Of a stretch of DNA of 12,166 bases, positions 1-4,891 are shown one piece after another. This DNA is from an uncultured Flavihumibacter sp. (lineage in GTDB: Bacteria > Bacteroidota > Bacteroidia > Chitinophagales > Chitinophagaceae). Made by a program: the position numbers and the translations under genes. The DNA lies in contig CAMLRX010000147.1 in assembly GCA_946482545.1 (NCBI GenBank), forward strand, positions 1 to 12,166, written 5' to 3'. The notes under the pieces are model-generated. The model saw only the letters and a program-made list of their open reading frames with translations. It was not told the DNA's origin and did not search any database. The stretch's first letter is position 1; each line of letters begins with the position of its first letter.

Positions 1-54
1 ACGATGTGTGTGGGCGTGGGGCAGGGCGCGGCTGTGGTGTTTGAGGGGTGTTGA
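1..54 (+). CDS. Thiolase (acetyl-CoA acyltransferase, FadA-like), 3' end only
   Basis: Frame 1 is open from the first base to a TGA at 52-54 and reads TMCVGVGQGAAVVFEGC. This matches the extreme C-terminus of thiolases: the CxGxGxG loop carries the second catalytic cysteine (Cys at bases 7-9). The same stretch in E. coli FadA is, from memory, ATMCIGLGQGIATVFERV. Thiolases cleave 3-ketoacyl-CoA with CoA in beta-oxidation, or condense acetyl-CoA. Only 17 residues are present, so the subfamily and substrate cannot be set. The family motif makes chance reading unlikely. The stop lies about 6 bases before the inverted-repeat element that fills the next gap, and I see no separate terminator on this strand. 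Confidence 0.82.
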   Translation, partial: TMCVGVGQGAAVVFEGC

Positions 55-60
55 GTGAAG

Positions 61-371
61 TTTTCACGCAATTGCTTCGTTTCCCGCAAAGGCGCAAGGA
101 GGCGAAGACGCAAGGAACTGTTCAAGTGCAACTGGTTGAAGGGCATTTTCTCGCAATTGCTTCGTGCCTCGCAATACTACGACGCAACGGCTGTTGTAAG
201 CAGAAGTCTACATGTGTGTGGCCATTTGCGCCCTACCTGGCAAAATAATAATACCGGCCTCTAACGTGGCGCCGTAGCGTCGTTGCGAGAAACAAAAACA
301 CTCCCCACCTGAACGTCTCCAAACACAAACAACGCTTTGCGTCTCCGCTTCCTTGCGTCCTTGCGTGAAAA
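61..371. repeat. Inverted-repeat element 1 of a dispersed family
   Basis: This fills most of the 371-base gap between the thiolase stop and the peroxiredoxin stop. The ends are a perfect 11-bp inverted repeat, TTTTCACGCAA (61-71) and TTGCGTGAAAA (361-371). Inside them lie imperfectly paired arms of CGCAAGGA and ACGCAAAG-type units (about 84-118 and 331-360). An inner module has an imperfect left arm at about 169-190 and a right arm at 269-292. The right arm recurs as its reverse complement at 3976-3999, 24 of 24 bases. The 22 bases at 153-174 recur inverted at 4233-4254. Small reading frames across the element are repeat-derived and resemble no protein. It could be a REP/BIME-like or MITE-like element. 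No transposase is present. Confidence 0.8.
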
Positions 372-397
372 AAAAGCCCACCTTAAAAAAGGCGGGC
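368..397 (-). terminator. Rho-independent terminator of the peroxiredoxin gene
   Basis: Read on the minus strand, GCCCGCCTT, a four-base loop and AAGGTGGGC form a 9-bp stem with one G-U pair (376-397), followed directly by eight T (375-368). It lies 29 bases past the peroxiredoxin stop codon. The T tract merges with the end of the neighbouring repeat element. Confidence 0.85.
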
Positions 398-425
398 CGT
401 TTCTATATAACCAGTGTGTGTTTAC

Positions 426-1064
426 TTATTTCACATCGGGCTGCGGCGTATAACGCAGGTAGGGCTTAATCTCTTTCACGCCCTTAGGGAATTTCTTAAT
501 CGCATCTTCTGTAGAAATAGAAGGCACCACAATCACGTCTTCACCTTGTTGCCAGTTGGCTGGCGTGGCCACACTGTGGTGCGCGGTGAGTTGCAGTGAA
601 TCCACTACACGCAGTACTTCCACGAAGTTACGGCCGGTAGAGGCGGGGTAAGTGATGATCAGTTTCACCAGTTTATCCGGACCAATTACTACCAGTGAAC
701 GAACAGTGGCAGTAGCCGAAGCGTTGGGGTGAATGAAGCCGTATAGTTCAGATACTTTTTTATCGTCATCCGCAATGATGGGGAACTCAACAGAAACGTT
801 CTGCGTTTCGTTGATGTCGCCTATCCAGCCGAGGTGCTTATCCACAGGGTCAACACTCAGTGCGAGCACTTTTACATTGCGCTTCGCGAATTCATCTTTC
901 AGTGCAGCGGTTCTGCCCAGTTCAGTGGTACAAACCGGCGTATAATCGGCAGGATGCGAGAACAAAATTCCCCAGGAATCGCCGAGGAACTCATAAAAAT
1001 CAATCTCGCCCTGGGAAGTCTGGGCCTTGAAGTTGGGAGCTACATCCCCTAAACGTAAACTCAT
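426..1064 (-). CDS. 1-Cys peroxiredoxin (Prx6 family)
   Basis: This 212-residue protein reduces hydrogen peroxide and organic peroxides in the cytoplasm. The peroxidatic cysteine is Cys45 in PVCTTE, with the family's Pro and Thr just before it (HPADYTPVC). Arg122 in VRSLVVIGPD fits the second active-site arginine. Cys45 is the only cysteine, so a resolving thiol must come from another molecule. The long C-terminal part, with WQQGEDVIV at 171-179 and KFPKGVKEIKPYLRYTPQP at 191-209, is typical of the Prx6 class. A longer frame reaches 1121, but the ATG at 1064 starts MSLRLGDVAPNF, where the family begins, and the extra 19 residues cover the putative promoter. The gene appears to be transcribed alone, with its own terminator and two inverted repeats upstream. 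Confidence 0.93.
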   Translation of the reverse strand: MSLRLGDVAPNFKAQTSQGEIDFYEFLGDSWGILFSHPADYTPVCTTELGRTAALKDEFAKRNVKVLALSVDPVDKHLGWIGDINETQNVSVEFPIIADDDKKVSELYGFIHPNASATATVRSLVVIGPDKLVKLIITYPASTGRNFVEVLRVVDSLQLTAHHSVATPANWQQGEDVIVVPSISTEDAIKKFPKGVKEIKPYLRYTPQPDVK

Positions 1065-1088
1065 AATGAACAAATTTTTAGTGGTTAT

Positions 1089-1126
1089 GGAATGCGAATA
1101 TACACATTCCCTACTAAACAAGTAGG
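1089..1126 (-). promoter_or_regulatory. Putative peroxiredoxin promoter with two inverted repeats
   Basis: On the minus strand, TATATTCG (1102-1095) matches seven of eight positions of the Bacteroidota -7 box TAnnTTTG. A CTTG lies upstream (TTG at 1121-1119), with a 16-base spacer that is slightly short. Two perfect inverted repeats overlay it. GGAATG-N10-CATTCC (1089-1110) brackets the -7 box, and CCTACT-N5-AGTAGG (1110-1126) covers the -33 region. The arrangement suggests a regulator site, perhaps for oxidative-stress control. The regulator is unknown. Confidence 0.4.
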
Positions 1127-1150
1127 TTATTAAAAGAAAAATTTAGAGAA

Positions 1151-1252
1151 CCGGGTGAATATGGAAATTTGAAAGACGCCTGCATGGGGATTGACCGGGC
1201 GAAAACGCATTGAAATAGAACTTCGCCCGGAAATTTGTAAATTCGCCTGCAT
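1151..1252. repeat. Direct repeats and a GC-rich hairpin in the rpn leader
   Basis: An imperfect direct repeat occurs at 1163-1185 and 1229-1252. Both copies begin GGAAATTTG and end CGCCTGCAT, with different 5-6 base centres. Between them CCGGGCGAA (1195-1203) and TTCGCCCGG (1222-1230) form a perfect 9-bp stem with an 18-base loop. A near copy of the left arm, CCGGGTGAA, lies at 1151-1159, so two alternative pairings are possible. The block ends 13 bases before the rpn ATG. It may act in the mRNA leader or mark an old duplication or insertion edge. Confidence 0.6.
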
Positions 1253-1265
1253 TTAGACCGATACG

Positions 1266-2126
1266 ATGAAGGCAAAATATATCAATCCATTTACAGACTT
1301 CGGATTCAAGAAGATTTTCGGCGAAGAAGCCAGCAAACCCCTTTTGCTGGACTTCCTGAATGCGCTTTTGCCTGAACAAAACAAAATTGTTGATTTGTCC
1401 TTCAAAAATACCGAGCAGCTCGGATTGACTGATGCGGACAGAAAAGCCGTTTACGACATCTATTGTGAGAATGAAAAGGGAGAAAAGTTTATTGTAGAGC
1501 TTCAAAAAGCAAAACAAAATTATTTCAAAGAAAGAACCATTTATTATTCAACTTTCCCGATCCGGGAGCAAGCCGAAAAAGGGGAATGGAATTATAACCT
1601 GAAATCAGTTTACTGCGTTGGTATCCTGGACTTTACGTTTGATGACTATGAAAGCGAACCAGAGAAAAGTGAAGTGGTACACACCATCAAATTGAAGAAT
1701 CAGAATGGCAAGACTTTTTATGATAAGCTGACGTATATCTACCTGGAGATGCCCAATTTCAGCAAGTCAGAAGCCGAGTTGGAGAGTCGTCTTGACAAAT
1801 GGTTGTATTTTATAAAACACCTGGAAGATTTTCAAACCATCCCGACCATCTTCAAAGACGAAGTTTTTTCAAAGGCATTTGAGAAGGCCGAACTGGCAAA
1901 GTTCGATCAAACAGAATTGGACAAGTACGAAAGTAGCCTAAAGATATACCGTGACTTAAAAGGTGTTATTGATACAGCTTTTGATGAAGGAAAGATAGAA
2001 GGGAGAATAGAAGGAAAAATGGAAGGAAAGATCGAAGTTGCAAAGTCCGCAAAGCAATTGGGCCTTTCAACAGCGGATATCGTCAAATTAACCGGGCTTT
2101 CAGAAGACGAAATTAATGGGCTTTAA
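1266..2126 (+). CDS. Rpn-family PD-(D/E)XK nuclease / putative transposase
   Basis: This 286-residue protein starts with the family signature NPFTDFGFKKIFG (residues 7-19). The nuclease core shows VYDIYCENEKGEKFIVELQ at 62-80, where Asp64, Glu78 and Gln80 fit the metal-binding D...ExQ pattern. Rpn proteins are recombination-promoting DNA endonucleases, often annotated as transposases, and some act in phage defence. The tail carries a tandem EGKIEGRIEGKMEGKIE stretch (241-257). A helix-turn-helix-like segment, GLSTADIVKLTGLSEDEI (266-283), follows it. The ATG at 1266 is at the conserved family start. The gene is clearly richer in A and T than its neighbours, as expected for transferred DNA. 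It lies 28 bases before the Crp/Fnr gene, so the two may be cotranscribed. DNA target and biological role cannot be read from the sequence. Confidence 0.85.
   Translation: MKAKYINPFTDFGFKKIFGEEASKPLLLDFLNALLPEQNKIVDLSFKNTEQLGLTDADRKAVYDIYCENEKGEKFIVELQKAKQNYFKERTIYYSTFPIREQAEKGEWNYNLKSVYCVGILDFTFDDYESEPEKSEVVHTIKLKNQNGKTFYDKLTYIYLEMPNFSKSEAELESRLDKWLYFIKHLEDFQTIPTIFKDEVFSKAFEKAELAKFDQTELDKYESSLKIYRDLKGVIDTAFDEGKIEGRIEGKMEGKIEVAKSAKQLGLSTADIVKLTGLSEDEINGL
1986..2033 (+). repeat. Four 12-bp tandem units inside rpn
   Basis: Four in-frame 12-base units begin GAAGGAAAGATA, GAAGGGAGAATA, GAAGGAAAAATG and GAAGGAAAGATC. They encode four EG[KR][IM] repeats. Gain or loss of a unit would keep the reading frame and change the length of the linker between the nuclease core and the C-terminal segment. 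Confidence 0.85.
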
Positions 2127-2154
2127 TAAGCGGTACCGATAACCGAAATCTACA

Positions 2155-2733
2155 ATGGAAGCGCTGGACCAGCTCCGACAAACCATTTTCTCCGTAAAAC
2201 CGCTGCCCGAACCGGTCTGGCAATCGTTTGCCGCGATATGGCAACCGGTTTCCTTTAAAAGAAAAGACATCATTACAGCGACGGGCCAGGTTGAAAATCA
2301 TCTTTATTTCGTATTGGATGGATTGCAACGGGCGTTCTGCTTTCATGGCGACCGGGAAGCCACGCTGGTATTCACTTACAAAGGATCATTCTCAGGCGTG
2401 GCCGATTCCTTCCTGCTGCGCAAGCCTTCCCGTTACTACCTGGAAGCCATTACCAAAAGTAATATGCTGTACACCCATTACCTACAACTGGAAAAAGTGG
2501 CCACAGAACACATCAGCGTCCGGGAACTGCTTTACACTTCCATCTGCCACACTTTTGCCGGTGTTTTGGAAAGGCAGATCGAATTGCAGGTGTACAGCGC
2601 AGAGGAGAAGTTCAGGGCGTTGCTGAACCGTAGTCCGCATATCCTGCAGTTTATTCCGCACAAATACCTGGCCTCTTATCTCGGCATAGATGCCACTACT
2701 TTCAGCAAGCTGCTACATTCGGTTCGTTTATAA
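2155..2733 (+). CDS. Crp/Fnr-family transcriptional regulator
   Basis: This 192-residue protein has a cyclic-nucleotide-binding-like beta barrel at about 20-115 (FKRKDIITATGQVENHLYFV, LDGLQRAFC, SFSGVADSFLLRKPS) and a dimerisation helix at about 113-145. A C-terminal helix-turn-helix lies at about 167-190 (IPHKYLASYLGIDATTFSKLL). The order matches Crp/Fnr regulators. The barrel lacks an obvious RxS cAMP-binding signature, and there is no cysteine cluster for an Fe-S centre, so the ligand is unknown. The protein stops right after the recognition helix, as is common in Bacteroidota members. The ATG at 2155 starts a natural N-terminus, with no good alternative upstream. A 22-bp palindrome begins at the base after its stop codon and a DinB-fold gene follows, making that gene its likely target. 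Confidence 0.88.
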   Translation: MEALDQLRQTIFSVKPLPEPVWQSFAAIWQPVSFKRKDIITATGQVENHLYFVLDGLQRAFCFHGDREATLVFTYKGSFSGVADSFLLRKPSRYYLEAITKSNMLYTHYLQLEKVATEHISVRELLYTSICHTFAGVLERQIELQVYSAEEKFRALLNRSPHILQFIPHKYLASYLGIDATTFSKLLHSVRL

Positions 2734-2755
2734 AATCTTGGTGCGCACCAAGATT
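2734..2755. promoter_or_regulatory. Perfect 22-bp palindrome, likely Crp/Fnr-type operator
   Basis: The sequence is fully symmetric about 2744/2745, with half-site AATCTTGGTGC. Its core TTGGT-GCGC-ACCAA has the same size and spacing as the FNR site TTGAT-N4-ATCAA, and the full length equals a CRP site. It starts directly after the regulator's stop codon. Its centre lies about 30 bases before a TAnnTTTG box, which puts it near -41, a class II activator position. It lacks a loop and a following T tract, so a terminator is less likely. Binding by the adjacent regulator is inferred. Confidence 0.65.
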
Positions 2756-2773
2756 CCTGTTTCAGCTTACCAC

Positions 2774-2781
2774 TAGCTTTG
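2774..2781 (+). promoter_or_regulatory. Putative -7 box for the DinB-fold gene
   Basis: TAGCTTTG matches TAnnTTTG at every fixed position. No TTTG is seen about 19 bases upstream, which would suit an activator-dependent promoter given the palindrome at 2734-2755. The leader to the ATG at 2861 would be about 75 bases. Confidence 0.45.
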
Positions 2782-2860
2782 TTTCGTAATCAAAGTATAG
2801 CCCTGAAACTCCTGTAAATAATATGTTTTCGGAGCTTGGGTAAGCCGATAAACAATCAAC

Positions 2861-3493
2861 ATGAAAAAGTTCCTTACACAAACACTGATCGACGAACTGA
2901 AAACAGACACGCTCGAACTGCTGGAAGAAGCGGAAAAACTGTATGCGCCACTTACAGCGGAACAATTGCTGCAACCCATGCCCGGCGGGGGCTGGAGCAT
3001 TGCACAGGTGATGGACCACCTGAATGGTTATGGCAGGTTCTACCTTCCTTTAATGGAAAAGGCGCTTGAAAAAGGAAGCCTGCGCAAAGATGTAATTCCC
3101 CAACATGAATTTACATCGGGTTGGCTCGGCAATTATTTTACAGAAATGATGCAGCCCGCACCCGCAGGGAAACCGCAGAAAAAAATGAAGGCTTTCAAGG
3201 GGCATATTCCCCCGGTTGAACTCCCGGCAACAGAAGTGCGTGAAGAGTTTTACTTACAACTCAGGCGGCTGCTCTACCTCTTTGATCGTTCTTTCAATAC
3301 CAATATTGGTTACTGGCGGATTCCCATCTCCATAGCCCCATTCATTAAACTGAAACTGGGCGATGTGTTCCGGTTTATCACCGCACACAATGCGAGGCAC
3401 GGGAAGCAGATGAAACGGGCGTTTACGCACCTGCATAAAGATCCAGCAATCCATCCGGCAGGTCCACTTCCACCAGCTTCTGTTCGTGGTTAA
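2861..3493 (+). CDS. DinB-family (four-helix, metal-binding) protein
   Basis: This 210-residue protein has the DinB/YfiT-fold pattern. GGGWSIAQVMDHLNGY at 42-57 carries His53. ITAHNARHGKQMKR at 173-186 carries His176 and His180. The three histidines are the expected divalent-metal triad of this fold. DinB-like proteins include thiol-dependent transferases using bacillithiol or similar thiols, but many have no known reaction, and none can be named here. The ATG at 2861 begins a normal MKKFLTQTLIDEL helix. The last 23 codons overlap the end of rimM on the opposite strand, and the tail after about residue 192 (PAIHPAGPLPPASVRG) is proline-rich and unlike the family core. The upstream Crp/Fnr gene and palindrome suggest control by that regulator. 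Confidence 0.82.
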   Translation: MKKFLTQTLIDELKTDTLELLEEAEKLYAPLTAEQLLQPMPGGGWSIAQVMDHLNGYGRFYLPLMEKALEKGSLRKDVIPQHEFTSGWLGNYFTEMMQPAPAGKPQKKMKAFKGHIPPVELPATEVREEFYLQLRRLLYLFDRSFNTNIGYWRIPISIAPFIKLKLGDVFRFITAHNARHGKQMKRAFTHLHKDPAIHPAGPLPPASVRG

Positions 3494-3941
3494 CGGAAAC
3501 CAGCGTTTCTTCGTGCAGCGGTATCAGCGCGTCGTTCCCTTTATAGGAGATGCGGCACAAAACCTGGTGCGGCTGCTCGATGATTTCTTCAATTTCTCCC
3601 AATACTTCGTTTTGCTGAATAAGGGTGTAGCCCAGCAGCGATAACGGCGATTTGGCGGCAGCCTGTCCTTTGAAATCTGCTTCTTCCAGCCACACTTCTT
3701 TCTGAAGGAATTTCCGGGCCGCTTCGCGGGAAGAGATGTCTTCCAGTTTTATATACAGATCGGTGAGCGATTTGGGGCGTATGGATTCCACGAAGTAAGG
3801 CAGGAAAGCGTTCTTTCGGTCTTCGAGAAAGATGGCGCGCACATCTTTGAGGGCGTTCTTTTTGCCGAGGCTGTGCTGGAGGATCATTTCGCCGTCGGTT
3901 CCGAAGGCGGCGGCGATTTTGCCGATGGAGAAGTATTTCAT
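3423..3941 (-). CDS. rimM: Ribosome maturation factor RimM
   Basis: This 172-residue protein is of normal length. RimM binds ribosomal protein S19 in the 30S head and aids 16S rRNA maturation. The N-terminal barrel (1-85) opens with YFSIGKIAAAFGTDGE, including the conserved G-x-x-GE turn. The C-terminal PRC-like barrel (about 97-170) has ALIPLHEE at 138-145 and ends with the family's LPDGLLDLY at 161-169. The ATG at 3941 is the family start. Its usual partner rpsP lies upstream on the same strand, but a terminator and a repeat element separate them. I see no clear TAnnTTTG promoter or Shine-Dalgarno in the bases before the start. Its 3' end overlaps the convergent DinB gene by 71 bases. trmD and rplS are not in the window. 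Confidence 0.95.
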   Translation of the reverse strand: MKYFSIGKIAAAFGTDGEMILQHSLGKKNALKDVRAIFLEDRKNAFLPYFVESIRPKSLTDLYIKLEDISSREAARKFLQKEVWLEEADFKGQAAAKSPLSLLGYTLIQQNEVLGEIEEIIEQPHQVLCRISYKGNDALIPLHEETLVSVNHEQKLVEVDLPDGLLDLYAGA

Positions 3942-3976
3942 TGAGGTTTATTTGGAGGAGAGATGTTTTTTGTTCT

Positions 3977-4259
3977 TTCTCGCAACGACGCTACGGCGCA
4001 ACGTTGGTTCCTGGTAGTTTTCACGCAATCGCTTACTGCTGCGCAGTGCGCGACGCAAAGGAGCAACGCTTCGTTCCTCGCGGACACAAAGCCTTGATAA
4101 GTTGGCAAAGGCTTTATTTTGAGAAAGCAATACGGTACAAAATAAGCCTCCCGTTGCGTCGTAGCGTCGTTGCGAGAACCTATCTCTTACTACAGCACCT
4201 CAACAACTCTTTGCGTCCCTTGCATCTTTGCGTTGCGAGGCACGAAGCAATTGCGTGAA
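3977..4259. repeat. Inverted-repeat element 2 (two interleaved modules)
   Basis: This fills most of the 387-base gap between rimM and rpsP. Module A has 27-bp arms with one mismatch at 3977-4003 and 4152-4178 (core TTCTCGCAACGACGCTAC), and a central hairpin at 4110-4121/4138-4148. Module B has 10-bp ends TTCACGCAAT (4020-4029) and ATTGCGTGAA (4250-4259), with CGCAAAG-type units inside (4051-4070 and 4208-4233). The modules are interleaved: A-left, B-left, A-right, B-right. The right end shares 22 of 22 bases, inverted, with 153-174. Small frames across it are repeat-derived. No protein-coding gene is supported. Confidence 0.8.
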
Positions 4260-4274
4260 CCTTCTCCTTAAAAG

Positions 4275-4307
4275 AAAAAGAGGCTGCCCTTTAAAAGAAC
4301 AACCTCT
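4275..4307 (-). terminator. Rho-independent terminator after rpsP
   Basis: On the minus strand AGAGGTTG (4307-4300) pairs with CAGCCTCT (4286-4279), with one G-U pair. The helix can extend inward by weak pairs. Five T follow (4279-4275). It begins 21 bases after the rpsP stop. It places a transcription end between rpsP and rimM, so rimM needs read-through or its own promoter. Confidence 0.75.
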
Positions 4308-4328
4308 GAATTTTTTTGGAAACAGTGC

Positions 4329-4784
4329 TTATGCTTCAGCAGCGTCATCCCTTTTCTCTGGAGCGGGGGCTGGTGTGCGTCTCACGAAAGGCGGACGGCG
4401 TTGAGCCTGGCGCGCTTTCCTGTTTTCCTGCTGGCGCTTGTTGATGGTTGCTTCGTGCTCGGAATGCCATTTCTGGAATTTCTCCATAGCAGTTGCATCA
4501 TCAAACAGGCCCAGTTTCACTCCGCGTAAAAGGTGTTTCAGGTACAACACTCCTTTGTAGGAAAGAATTCGGCGAACTGTATCGGTAGGCTGGGCACCTT
4601 TGTGCAGCCACTCCAATGCTTTCTGGCGATCTAATTGAACAGTTGCAGGTACAGTCAATGGATTGTAAGTACCGATCTTCTGGATGAATTTGCCATCTCT
4701 TGGCGCTCTCGCATCCGCTACCACAATGAAGTAGAAAGGTCTTTTCTTAGACCCGTGACGTTGAAGTCTCATTTTTACCGGCAT
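4329..4784 (-). CDS. rpsP: 30S ribosomal protein S16
   Basis: This 151-residue protein is a component of the small ribosomal subunit. The S16 domain spans 1-85: [18 protein letters not shown] at 1-18, [22 protein letters not shown] at 21-42 and [23 protein letters not shown] at 52-74. It is followed by a charged extension of about 65 residues ending in an Ala/Pro-rich stretch, as in many Bacteroidota S16 proteins; E. coli S16 has only 82 residues. The frame is open to 4832, but [11 protein letters not shown] is the family start, so 4784 is chosen. A strong promoter and a 5' hairpin lie upstream, and a terminator follows. Confidence 0.96.
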   Translation of the reverse strand: MPVKMRLQRHGSKKRPFYFIVVADARAPRDGKFIQKIGTYNPLTVPATVQLDRQKALEWLHKGAQPTDTVRRILSYKGVLYLKHLLRGVKLGLFDDATAMEKFQKWHSEHEATINKRQQENRKARQAQRRPPFVRRTPAPAPEKRDDAAEA

Positions 4785-4825
4785 CGTAAATAAAAATTTA
4801 AATGCGTTATGAAATTGGGTTAAAC

Positions 4826-4841
4826 CTAGCAAAAATGCTAG
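4826..4841 (-). other. Small hairpin at the 5' end of the rpsP leader
   Basis: CTAGCA and TGCTAG form a perfect 6-bp stem with a four-base loop. It starts about 6 bases past the -7 box, so the rpsP transcript would begin at or just before it. It could protect the mRNA or take part in control. This is inferred from position only. Confidence 0.5.
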
Positions 4842-4846
4842 AAGGG

Positions 4847-4877
4847 CAAAAATAGCGTTCGCGTGCTAATTTTCAAA
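4847..4877 (-). promoter_or_regulatory. rpsP promoter, TTTG-N19-TATTTTTG
   Basis: On the minus strand, TTTG (4877-4874) and TATTTTTG (4854-4847) are separated by exactly 19 bases. This is a complete match to the Bacteroidota housekeeping promoter recognised by the RpoD encoded nearby. Transcription should start near 4841, about 57 bases before the rpsP ATG. Confidence 0.8.
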
Positions 4878-4891
4878 ACAAACCAAAAAAA

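Noticed and set aside
48..264. Two overlapping plus-strand frames of 66-69 codons
   Set aside because: They lie almost wholly in inverted-repeat element 1, translate repeat units, and resemble no protein.
61..371. CRISPR-like array from the repeated GCAAAG/GCGTC units
   Set aside because: Units are short, irregularly spaced and arranged as inverted arms, with no uniform spacers and no cas genes nearby.
1143..1517. 124-codon minus-strand frame upstream of and within rpn
   Set aside because: It overlaps the conserved N-terminus of the Rpn nuclease and shows no recognisable domain.
2734..2755. Palindrome as a rho-independent terminator of the Crp/Fnr gene
   Set aside because: There is no loop and no T tract after it, while its length and core fit a Crp/Fnr operator. 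Termination is not fully excluded.
3941..4258. Plus-strand frame of 105 codons in the rimM-rpsP gap
   Set aside because: It is read through element 2; the arginine- and alanine-rich product is what the repeat units encode by chance.
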